The notes under the pieces were generated by a model. The model ran no database searches. It worked only from the letters and a program-made list of their open reading frames with translations, and had not been told where the DNA came from. Shown in pieces: positions 1-7,604 of a DNA stretch of 64,000 nucleotides (positions are counted from its first letter, which is position 1; every line of letters begins with the position of its first letter). A program made the position numbers and the translations under genes. Location of the stretch: contig NZ_CP029188.1 of NCBI RefSeq assembly GCF_003097515.1, positions 1,574,501 to 1,638,500 of the forward strand, in the 5' to 3' direction. Source of the DNA: Streptomyces tirandamycinicus. Its GTDB lineage: Bacteria; Actinomycetota; Actinomycetes; Streptomycetales; Streptomycetaceae.

Positions 1-2980
1 CGATGTGCAGCAGCAGATCGCGCCGGTTGGCGCCGAACTCGTCCAGCGCGCCGACCTGTGCCAGCCGTTCCGCGACCGGCCGCCCGGGGCGGGCCCGCTC
101 CCAGAAGTCCAGCAGCGAGGAGTACGGCTGCGCGCCCTCGATCCGCTCCGCCTCCGCCTCGCCGATGCCGTGGACGTCGGAGAACGCCAGCCGCAGACCC
201 CATGCCCCGGCTCCCCTGCCGGCGGCCCCCCTGTCAACGGACCCCCTGTCAACGGACGCCTCGCCAACGGAACCCCCACCAACGGCTCCCCCGCCAACGG
301 GACCTTCCTCACCCGAACCCTCACCATCGGACACCAGTTCGATGCGATGGGCGACCGCGGACCGGTTCACATCGAGCGGGAGCACCGGCACCCCCCGTCG
401 CCGGGCGTCCGCCAGCAGCAGCCGCTTCGGGTACATCCCGGGGTCGTGCGTGAGCAGCCCCGCGTAGAAGGCCGCCGGATGGTGCGCCTTGAGCCACGCC
501 GACTGGTACGTCGGTACGGCGAAGGCGACGGCGTGCGCCTTGCAGAAGCCGTACGAGCCGAACGCCTCGACGATCTCCCAGGTCCGCGCGATCACCTCGG
601 CCGTGTACCCCCTCCGCTCCGCCCGCTCGGCGAACCACGGCCTGATCCGCTCCTGCGACTCGGGGTCGGAGAGCCCGCGCCGCACCCGGTCGGCCTCGTC
701 CCGGCCGCAGCCGGTCATGATGTCCACCATCTCGATGATCTGCTCGTGGAAGACGACGACGCCGTACGTCTCCGCCAGCGGACCGGCCAGATCGGGGTGC
801 GGGAAGCGGACCGGCACCCGTCCGTGCCGCGCCTGGATGAACGGCCGCACCATGTCCGCCGCGACCGGCCCGGGCCGGAACAGCGAGATGTCCACCACCA
901 GGTCGTGGAAGTTCGCGGGCTGCAGCCGGCCGACGAGATCACGCTGGCCCGGCGACTCGATCTGGAAGCAGCCCAGCGTCTCGGCCGAGCGGATGAGTTC
1001 GTACGTCGCCGGGTCGCCGGGCGGCACCTGGGCGGGGTCGTCCAGATCGATCCGCCGGCCCGTGGTCCGCTCGATCTCGGCGACGGCGTGCGCCATGGCG
1101 GACTGCATCCGCACGCCGAGCACATCGAGTTTGAGCAGCCCGAGGTCCTCGACGTCCTCCTTGTCGAACTGCGACATCGGGAAGGGGGAGCCTCCCGTGC
1201 CCGCAGGGCCGTGGGGGATCTCACCGCTGGTCGGCACCACGGGGGTGCGCCGCAGCAGCGAGGCGTCGGAGATGAGCACCCCGCACGGGTGCATGGCGAC
1301 ACCGCGCGGCAGCGCGTCCAGGCTCTCGACGAGCTCCCACAGTCTGCGGTGGCCGCCCTTCTCCTTCGCCACCTCCCGCAGTTCGGGCAGTTCCTCCATG
1401 GCCGTGCGGGCGTCGCGGGCGCGGATGTGCGGGAACGCCTTGGCCAGCCGGTCGATCTCGGCCGGGTCCATGCTCAGCGCGGCGCCCACGTCCCGGATCG
1501 CGTGCCGCACCCGGTAGGTCTCGGGCATGGCGACGGCCGCGACCCGCTCCTCGCCGAAGCGGTCGAGGATCGCGCGGTAGACCTCCAGCCGGCGGGCGGA
1601 CTCCACGTCGATGTCGATGTCGGGCAGCGCGAACCGGCGCCGGGACAGGAAGCGCTCCATCAGCAGGTGCTGCTCGACCGGGTCGGCCTGCGCGATGCCG
1701 AGGAGGTGGTTCACGAGGGAACCGGCGCCGGAGCCCCGGGCGGCCACCCGGATCCCCATTCTCCTTACGTCGTCCACGACCTGGGCGACCGTCAGGAAGT
1801 AGGTGGCGTTGCCGTGGAAGGCGATGACGTCCAGCTCCGCGTGCATCCGTTCCCAGTACGCGCGGGCCTGCGCCGGCGGCAGCCGGTCATAGCCGCGCAG
1901 CACCATCCCGGCGGCGGCCCGGGAGGCGAGGACGCGCTGGGCGCGGCGTCCGTCGGCGCCCACGAGATGCGGCTCCGGGTAGTAGGCGTACCCCATCCCC
2001 AGGTCGCGCTCGGGGTCGACGCGGCACTCGGCGGCGGTCTCCTCGGTGACGGCGAGCAGCCGGTGCGCCGCGTCGCGGCGCCATCCGGCGGCCTCGGCGA
2101 TCCGCTCGGCCGCGCGGGCCATGTCGTCCGCGCCCTTGAGCCAGCGCTCGCCGCTGTCGAGCCCCCGGGCGGGGTCGACGGGGACGAGCCTGCGGGCCGC
2201 GTCGAGGACGTCGGCGACGGGGCCCTGGCCGGGATCGGCGTAGCGCACGGCGTTGCTGAGGACGGCCCGGACTCCCTGCTCGGCGGCGAAGCCCGCGGTG
2301 CGGGCGGCGAGGCGGAGCGAGCCGGGGCCCGTGCCCCCGGTCCCGTGGTGCACGGCTTCGAGACGGAGCGCGTCGCCGTACCGCTCCCGCCAGGGCGCGA
2401 GCAGCCGGGCGGCCCGGTCGGGGCGGCCATCGGCGAGGGCCCTGCCCACCTCGGAGTCCGGGCCGAGCAGCACGGTGAGCCCGTCGGCTCCGGAGGAGCC
2501 GGCGGCTCCGGAGGAGCCGGCGGCTCCGGCGGCTCCGGCGGCTCCGTCAAGAAGGTCCCGGCCGAGGACCGGCCGGTCGCCGGCGGCATGGGCCGCGGTG
2601 ATCAGCCGGCACAGCTCGGCCCAGCCTGCTGCGCCGTCGCGGGCGAGGAAGGTGACGCGGGGCGCGGACTCGTCGATGAAGGCGCCGCCCCGCACCGGGG
2701 TGCGCCGCCGTTCGGCGCGGACGGCCGGACCGGCGGCCCGTACGGCCTGTTCCCGTACGGTCTGTTCGCGTACGGCGAGCTCGGCTCCGAAGATCGGGCG
2801 GATGCCCGTCCGGGCACAGGCCTTGGCGAAGCGGACCGCGCCCGCGACGGTGTCGCGGTCGGTCAGGGCGAGGGCACCCATCCCCCGCTCGGCGGCACGC
2901 TCGGCCAGCCGTTCCGGGTGCGAGGCCCCGTACCGTACGGAGAAACCGGACACGGTGTGCAGATGCGTGAAACCGGGCAC
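1..2980 (-). CDS. dnaE2: DNA polymerase III alpha subunit, error-prone DnaE2 type (3' end outside window)
   Basis: Catalytic subunit of a C-family polymerase, used for translesion synthesis if it is the DnaE2/ImuC paralogue. About 993 residues are visible; the C-terminus lies beyond the left edge. The N-terminal PHP domain starts with HLHTVSGFSVRYGASHP (residues 6-22). The polymerase Asp motif PDIDIDVES is at about residue 452 (positions 1600-1626). The last visible residues, LDEFGANRRDLLLHI, are the helix-hairpin-helix part. Start GTG at 2980 is set by GGAGG at 2986-2990; an in-frame GTG at 2986 overlaps that site. Two low-complexity insertions are present: an Ala/Gly stretch at residues 145-165 and a Gly-rich stretch at about 893-918 encoded by a 15-bp tandem repeat. 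Assignment as dnaE2 rather than dnaE1 rests on the N-terminus and recalled synteny. The usual imuA/imuB partners would lie outside the window. Confidence 0.9.
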   Translation of the reverse strand, partial: MPGFTHLHTVSGFSVRYGASHPERLAERAAERGMGALALTDRDTVAGAVRFAKACARTGIRPIFGAELAVREQTVREQAVRAAGPAVRAERRRTPVRGGAFIDESAPRVTFLARDGAAGWAELCRLITAAHAAGDRPVLGRDLLDGAAGAAGAAGSSGAAGSSGADGLTVLLGPDSEVGRALADGRPDRAARLLAPWRERYGDALRLEAVHHGTGGTGPGSLRLAARTAGFAAEQGVRAVLSNAVRYADPGQGPVADVLDAARRLVPVDPARGLDSGERWLKGADDMARAAERIAEAAGWRRDAAHRLLAVTEETAAECRVDPERDLGMGYAYYPEPHLVGADGRRAQRVLASRAAAGMVLRGYDRLPPAQARAYWERMHAELDVIAFHGNATYFLTVAQVVDDVRRMGIRVAARGSGAGSLVNHLLGIAQADPVEQHLLMERFLSRRRFALPDIDIDVESARRLEVYRAILDRFGEERVAAVAMPETYRVRHAIRDVGAALSMDPAEIDRLAKAFPHIRARDARTAMEELPELREVAKEKGGHRRLWELVESLDALPRGVAMHPCGVLISDASLLRRTPVVPTSGEIPHGPAGTGGSPFPMSQFDKEDVEDLGLLKLDVLGVRMQSAMAHAVAEIERTTGRRIDLDDPAQVPPGDPATYELIRSAETLGCFQIESPGQRDLVGRLQPANFHDLVVDISLFRPGPVAADMVRPFIQARHGRVPVRFPHPDLAGPLAETYGVVVFHEQIIEMVDIMTGCGRDEADRVRRGLSDPESQERIRPWFAERAERRGYTAEVIARTWEIVEAFGSYGFCKAHAVAFAVPTYQSAWLKAHHPAAFYAGLLTHDPGMYPKRLLLADARRRGVPVLPLDVNRSAVAHRIELVSDGEGSGEEGPVGGGAVGGGSVGEASVDRGSVDRGAAGRGAGAWGLRLAFSDVHGIGEAEAERIEGAQPYSSLLDFWERARPGRPVAERLAQVGALDEFGANRRDLLLHI
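226..300. repeat. 15-bp tandem repeat x5 inside dnaE2
   Basis: Five head-to-tail 15-bp units, each ending in AACGG (226-240, 241-255, 256-270, 271-285, 286-300); the first two are nearly identical and the rest diverged. On the coding (minus) strand they give five-residue periods such as SVDRG and SVGGG. They sit in a Gly-rich insert just before the conserved LRLAFSDVHGIG segment. The length is a multiple of three, so the frame is kept. Confidence 0.85.
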
Positions 2981-3689
2981 CCGCACCTCCTGGATCAATC
3001 CGCTCTCACCTCCCCCTCACCACCACCATAGACCAAGTTTCGAACGTTCGTGCGATACGGGTTTCCGGGCGCACCCGGCCGCGCTCCCGGGCCCGGACGA
3101 CGCCCGTCCCCGGGCAGGCCCGGCCGCACTCCCGGCCCGTCCGATCCGCCGCCGATCCGCCGCCGTTCCACCGTCGATCCGCCGCAGAAGCGCCGCCGAC
3201 CAGCCGTCGAACCGTCGATGACCGGCCGCCGCCCCGGCCGCTGCCCCGGCCGACGATCGGCCCCGATTCCCACCGGCGGACGAGGCGGGGCGCATCGCTC
3301 ACCGAGGTCGCCGGGGGCCGCGAAGAGGGGCGACCGCTGCGGCACCCGGGCGCCGGGCCGCCGCCGGGTACCGGCCCGGCGGACGGCTCACGCCCGGTCG
3401 GCCGGGCAGCGCCACGGCCCGCACCGACCGCTCCCGGCTCCCGGCTCCCGGCTCCCGGTGCACCGGCCCCGGAATCCGCCCGACCGCGAAACCCACCCGA
3501 CCCTGGAACCCGCCCGGCCGCGGGAGATTCGCCGCACTCCCGGCCGCGGGGGATTCGCCGCGCTCCGGATCACGGGAGAATCCCGAACATCCAGTGCATC
3601 CCGGGCATCCCCGGAAGATTCCGTACCTTCGGGCGAATGAGGCCCCGCGCGCGTTGGTCCCGTGCCCGCCGGTGGTACCAGTCCGGGCG
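2981..3689. other. Divergent intergenic region dnaE2 / AI-2E transporter, no convincing gene
   Basis: About 700 bp without a gene I can defend on either strand. It holds a perfect 10-bp palindrome CGAACGTTCG at 3041-3050, about 60 bp upstream of dnaE2, near a possible -10 (TATGGT, minus strand, around 3025). Degenerate short repeats of the type gatccgccgcc lie at about 3140-3185, and a triplicated ggctccc run lies at about 3437-3460. Open frames here are GC-driven and look like no family I know. Confidence 0.5.
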
Positions 3690-4850
3690 ATGCCCACACG
3701 ATCCGCCCACCCGCGGCACCGGATCCGCGCGGCGCGCGGCGGCGTCGCGCGCGGTGATGCCCGCCCGGCGCCCGCTGCCCGGCCCGCCGCCGGTCCCCCG
3801 GTGGCACCGGCCCTGCGGACGGCCGCCGCCTACGCCTGGCGGCTGCTGGTCGTCGGTGCCCTCGTGTACGCCGTCTTCTCGGTCCTCGGGCGGTTCCACG
3901 AGATCGGTGTGGCCCTCTTCCTCGGTCTCGTCGGCGCGGCGCTGCTGCGGCCGCTGGTCGATCTGCTGGCGCGCCGGCTGCCGCGGCCGCTCGCCGTGAC
4001 CATCGCACTGATCGGCAGCATCGCCCTCGCCCTCGGCGTGCTGGCCCTGGTCGGGGAGACCGTCGCCGGTGAGCGGACCGTGCTGCAGCACGAGTTCGGC
4101 GCCGGGATCGAGCGGATCGAACGCTGGCTGGAGCAGCCGCCGTTCCGGCTCGACCCGGAAGCGCTCAGCGATCTCCAGTCACGGATCGGCCGGTTCCTCT
4201 CCAGCCATCGCTCCACGCTGATCAGTACGGCCATCAGCGGCGCGGCCCGGCTGGTGGAGGTGCTGACGACACTGGCACTCGGGCTGTTCTGCGCGGTGTT
4301 CTTCCTGCACTCCGGCGACAGGCACTGGCGCTGGGTCTGCGCCCAGCTGCCGCTCTCCGCCCGGGACCGGGTGTCGGTGGCGGGCCACGCCGCCTGGCGC
4401 ACCTTCACCGGTTACACGCACGGCATCGTGCTGGTCGCCGCGACCAACTCGGTCCTGGTGGGTCTGGCGCTGTACGCCCTCGGCGTGCCCCTCGCGGTGC
4501 CGCTGGCCCTGCTGGAGTTCTTCGCCGCCTTCGTCCCGCTCGTCGGCTCGCCCATCGCGCTCGCCGTCGCCGCCGTCGTGGCGCTGGCGACCAAGGGCCC
4601 GGTCGTCGCCGCGGTCGTCATGGCGCTGATCGTGGTCATCGGCCAGATCGAGGGGCATGTGCTGCACCCGCTCGTGCTGAGCTGGGCGGTACGGCTGCAT
4701 CCGCTCGTCGTGGCGATCTCGGTCGTCGCGGGGGCGATCGCCGCCGGGGTGATCGGCGCGGTGGTGGCCGTACCGCTCGTGTCGGTCGTCTGGTCGGTGC
4801 GCCAGGCGCTGCGCACCCGGAACGGCCGGGGCCCGGCCCGTCCCTCCTGA
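3690..4850 (+). CDS. AI-2E family transporter (PerM/TqsA-like membrane protein)
   Basis: Integral membrane protein of the AI-2E/PerM superfamily. Members include an autoinducer-2 exporter and Na+/H+ antiporters; the substrate here is unknown. From ATG 3690 it is 386 aa. A basic, proline-rich N-terminus is followed by paired hydrophobic helices (LLVVGALVYAVFSVL, then IGVALFLGLVGAALL), a cytoplasmic stretch around residues 120-180, and a C-terminal block of helices including the family-typical PLALLEFFAAFVPLVGSPIA and a GQIEGHVLHPLV segment. The start is uncertain because there is no good ribosome site. GTG 3801, in frame, is the main alternative and would begin just before the first helix. Transcribed away from dnaE2. 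Confidence 0.85.
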   Translation: MPTRSAHPRHRIRAARGGVARGDARPAPAARPAAGPPVAPALRTAAAYAWRLLVVGALVYAVFSVLGRFHEIGVALFLGLVGAALLRPLVDLLARRLPRPLAVTIALIGSIALALGVLALVGETVAGERTVLQHEFGAGIERIERWLEQPPFRLDPEALSDLQSRIGRFLSSHRSTLISTAISGAARLVEVLTTLALGLFCAVFFLHSGDRHWRWVCAQLPLSARDRVSVAGHAAWRTFTGYTHGIVLVAATNSVLVGLALYALGVPLAVPLALLEFFAAFVPLVGSPIALAVAAVVALATKGPVVAAVVMALIVVIGQIEGHVLHPLVLSWAVRLHPLVVAISVVAGAIAAGVIGAVVAVPLVSVVWSVRQALRTRNGRGPARPS

Positions 4851-4964
4851 GGGAACGGACCGGGCCGCGGCCGGGCCTGCCCGGGAACGGGCGTCGTCCG
4901 GGCCAACGACCGGGCGGCGCCTGCCGGTGGCGCGCCGTACCGGTGGCGCGCCGTGCCGGTCGGG

Positions 4965-6050
4965 TCAGCCGATCTCGGCGCCGAGGGCCTGCAGCGCCTC
5001 CGTCACGGGCTGGAAGAACGTCTCGCCGCCCGAGGAGCAGTCGCCGCTGCCGCCGGAGGTCAGGCCGATCGCGGCGTCCTCGGCGAAGAGCGAGCCGCCG
5101 CTGTCGCCGGGCTCGGCGCAGACGTTCGTCTGGATGAGGCCGTTGACGATCTGGCCGTCGCCGTAGTTCACGGTGGCGTCGAGGCCGGTGACCTCGCCGT
5201 CGTGGACCTGGGTGGTCGAGCCGCTGCGGGTGACCTGCATGCCGACGGTCGCGTCGCCCGCCCTGGTGATCTGCCGGGTGGTGCCGTCGTAGAGGTTGAC
5301 CTCGCTCGGCTGGGCGGTGCCGTCGCTGTACTTGACGAGTGCGAAGTCGTCCTCGGGGAACCGCGAGTCGAGCATGCTGCCGATCGCGGCGCCGCCCGCG
5401 GAGTCCGACCACTCGCTGCCGGTCTCACCGCAGTGCCCGGCCGTGACGAAGTGCGGGGCGCCGTCCTTGACGACGTTGAAGCCGAGCGAACAGCGGCCGC
5501 CGCCACTGTGGATGGCGTCACCGCCGGCGGCGAAGGGCTTGAACTCCCCGGCCGTCCTCTTCAGCTCCGCCTTCTCCCCGAGGCCCTCGACGACCTCCCG
5601 GAGCTTCGCCAGGTCCGCGCCCTCGACCGTGCGGTCGGCGGTGACGACCACCTTGTTGGTCACCGGGTCGGTCGCCCACGAGGTGCCCGGGATGGTGGCC
5701 CGGTCGGTGAGGGTCTGCCGGGCGGTCCTCAGCTCCGCCGGAGAGTTCTCGACGATTCTGGCCCTGCCTCCGGCCTCGCGTACGGCATCCGCCGCCGCCT
5801 CGTCGACCACGTTCATCACCAGGGCCTTGGCCTCGGCGTCGTAGTAGGCGCCGGCCGCGCTTCCGCCCAGGCTCTCGTGGAGCGTCGAGGCGAGGTTTCC
5901 GGCCGCCGAGGCGGAGAGCGTCTTCACCGTGACCGCGGACTTGTCCTCGCCGGCGTTCGCAGTCTGGAAGGTGACGCCGGCCGCCACCAGTGCGGCGACG
6001 GCTCCACCTGCCGCCGCCGCGCGCCTCTTGGGTATGCGTCGGTGCTTCAC
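4965..6050 (-). CDS. Streptogrisin-type secreted serine protease (S1E family)
   Basis: Secreted chymotrypsin-fold protease made as a pre-pro-enzyme, 361 aa. Basic signal peptide (KHRRIPKRR, then an Ala/Val core ending near TANA), an alpha-lytic-type propeptide to about residue 175, then the mature domain starting near AGGDAIHS. The catalytic triad is visible: His in FVTAGHCGE, Asp in FPEDDFALV, Ser in [11 protein letters not shown]. Paired cysteines flank His and precede the substrate pocket (CSSGGETFFQPV). GTG at 6050 follows a strong AGGAGGTCC site; longer starts add nothing typical of a signal peptide. A second paralogue lies at 18045-18950, but this one has a longer propeptide and more acidic surface loops. 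Confidence 0.93.
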   Translation of the reverse strand: MKHRRIPKRRAAAAGGAVAALVAAGVTFQTANAGEDKSAVTVKTLSASAAGNLASTLHESLGGSAAGAYYDAEAKALVMNVVDEAAADAVREAGGRARIVENSPAELRTARQTLTDRATIPGTSWATDPVTNKVVVTADRTVEGADLAKLREVVEGLGEKAELKRTAGEFKPFAAGGDAIHSGGGRCSLGFNVVKDGAPHFVTAGHCGETGSEWSDSAGGAAIGSMLDSRFPEDDFALVKYSDGTAQPSEVNLYDGTTRQITRAGDATVGMQVTRSGSTTQVHDGEVTGLDATVNYGDGQIVNGLIQTNVCAEPGDSGGSLFAEDAAIGLTSGGSGDCSSGGETFFQPVTEALQALGAEIG

Positions 6051-6475
6051 GTAGGACCTCCTGTGGGGGGCCGCGAACGGGCAAGTGGGGTGCCCGGACG
6101 CGGAGGATCGGGCGCCCACTATTCCGACGCGCGCCGGTAGCACACAAGGACGACTTCAGGACGCGCACATGAAACCGACAATGCGCCCTCTGCTTCTTCA
6201 CGACCCCCCGTCACCCCCGGGCCCGTACGGGTCGGTTCCGTTTGCGAACACCCCGCGCTACCGGCCCCTGGGCAGCAGGTAAGGACTAGTCCTGTCCGAA
6301 TCCCCGTGCCGGACGGGCTCATTGGGGACTTACGCCGGCCGCGCTCCGACGGGTAATCATCAGGGGGGCGGGGAATGCCAGGACGGTACTGCCGCACATG
6401 GCACATGTGCACGGCACTCACGGAATGTGCGGTATCTCCGGAATCCACGGAGGTCCACGGCGAAGGAGGCGGCGG
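6051..6475. promoter_or_regulatory. Divergent promoter region, protease / hydrolase, with a perfect palindrome
   Basis: This 425-bp divergent region contains the perfect 12-bp palindrome AGGACTAGTCCT at 6282-6293, a plausible dimer-binding site. A 37-codon open frame on the plus strand (6169-6282, ATG with AGGA seven bases upstream) ends in TAA immediately before the palindrome. Its sequence (MKPTMRPLLLHDPP...) resembles nothing I know, so I do not call it a gene. Confidence 0.4.
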
Positions 6476-7363
6476 GTGCGGCGGCGGGTGCACGCGTCGG
6501 ACGGGCGGCATCTGATGGTGGAGCGGCTGGGGGATCCGCGGGGCAGACCGGTCTTCCTGCTGCACGGCACCCCGGGCAGCCGTCTCGGACCGGCGCCGCG
6601 CGGGATGGTGCTGTACCAGCGGGGAATGCAGCTGATCGCCTACGACCGGCCGGGATACGGCGGTTCGGACCGGCTGGCCGGCCGCAGCGTGGCGGATGTG
6701 GTCGAGGACGTACGGGCGATCGCCGACGCGCTGGGGCTGGACCGGTTCGCGGTGGTGGGGCGCTCCGGCGGCGCACCGCACGCCCTGGCGTGTGCGGCGC
6801 TGCTGCCCGACCGGGTCACCAGGGCCGCGGCGCTGGTGACGCTCGCGCCGCGGGACGCGGACGGTCTGGACTGGTTCGAGGGCATGGCCGCGTCGAACGT
6901 GCTCGAGTACACGAGGGCCAGCGTCGACCCGGACGGGCTCACGGCGCGGTTCATCATGCGCTCGGCGGAGATCCGGCGCGACCCGGTCCGGCTCCTGGAC
7001 GACCTGCGCAGGGAACTCACCGATTCGGACCGGATGGTCGTCGCGGACGCCGGCGTGCGGTCGATGCTGCTGCGCAACTACCAGGAGGCGCTGCGCACCT
7101 CGGCGTACGGCTGGATCGACGACGCCCTCGCGTTCTGCAGCCCCTGGGGCTTCGACCCCGCCGGAATCTCCGCGCCCGTGCTGCTGTGGCACGGCGAGAA
7201 GGACGTCTTCTCGCCCGTCGGCCACTCCCGCTGGCTGGCGCAGCGCATCCCGGGGGTGACGGCCGTCCTGGAACCGGCCGCGGCCCACTTCGACGCGCTG
7301 CACGCGCTCCCCCGGATCCTCACCTGGCTGCTGGAGGACCACCCGGGGGACCCCGCCGGGTGA
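6476..7363 (+). CDS. Alpha/beta-fold hydrolase
   Basis: Alpha/beta hydrolase of unassigned substrate, 295 aa. The oxyanion motif HGTPGSRLG is near residue 43 and YDRPGYGGSD follows strand 4. The nucleophile elbow is GRSGGAPH (Ser in G-x-S-x-G). The acid is probably in LLWHGEKDVFSP and the catalytic His in the C-terminal PAAAHFDALH. GTG 6476 has AAGGAGG at 6463-6469 with a six-base spacer. An upstream ATG at 6398 would add an Arg-rich stretch without a ribosome site. Followed after 20 bp by a hairpin terminator. Confidence 0.85.
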   Translation: MRRRVHASDGRHLMVERLGDPRGRPVFLLHGTPGSRLGPAPRGMVLYQRGMQLIAYDRPGYGGSDRLAGRSVADVVEDVRAIADALGLDRFAVVGRSGGAPHALACAALLPDRVTRAAALVTLAPRDADGLDWFEGMAASNVLEYTRASVDPDGLTARFIMRSAEIRRDPVRLLDDLRRELTDSDRMVVADAGVRSMLLRNYQEALRTSAYGWIDDALAFCSPWGFDPAGISAPVLLWHGEKDVFSPVGHSRWLAQRIPGVTAVLEPAAAHFDALHALPRILTWLLEDHPGDPAG

Positions 7364-7382
7364 GCGGCTGAGGCGTCCACGG

Positions 7383-7407
7383 CCGCAGCGGCGCGCGCCC
7401 GCTGCGG
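7383..7407 (+). terminator. Hairpin after the alpha/beta hydrolase
   Basis: Perfect 9-bp stem CCGCAGCGG / CCGCTGCGG with a 7-base GC loop, starting 20 bp after the hydrolase stop. No T tract, as is usual in Streptomyces. Confidence 0.5.
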
Positions 7408-7410
7408 TCA

Positions 7411-7590
7411 GGCCCGTCCTTCACCGAGACCCCCGCCACCGGACCCGTCCTCGCGAAGGCCCCCGCCACCAGGCCCGTCTGCGCCGCACGCCCCCGCCAC
7501 CGGCCCCGTACTCACCGAGACCACTGCCACCAGCCCCGTCCGCACCAATACCCCCGCCACCGGCCCCGTCCTCACCAAGGCCCGGAGGAG
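7411..7590. repeat. 30-bp degenerate tandem repeat x6 downstream of fxsT
   Basis: Six head-to-tail units of 30 bp, each roughly of the form ccccgtcctcaccgag + acccccgccaccgg; the last is the most diverged. The array fills the space between the hydrolase hairpin and the fxsT stop codon. Read on the minus strand in a frame other than fxsT it would give a ten-residue period (VRTGPVAGVL-like), but nothing joins that frame to fxsT. Confidence 0.75.
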
Positions 7591-7604
7591 CGGGCCCTGA
7601 GCGG

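Noticed and set aside
5..3031. A 1008-codon open frame on the plus strand across dnaE2
   Set aside because: It is antisense to dnaE2; the translation has no domain and is full of Gly/Arg/Pro, whereas the minus strand gives the PHP and PDIDID motifs.
7411..7604. Frameshifted extension of fxsT through the 30-bp repeats
   Set aside because: fxsT has a clean in-frame stop (…LEPLAV) and TPR homology ends before it; nothing requires a frameshift.
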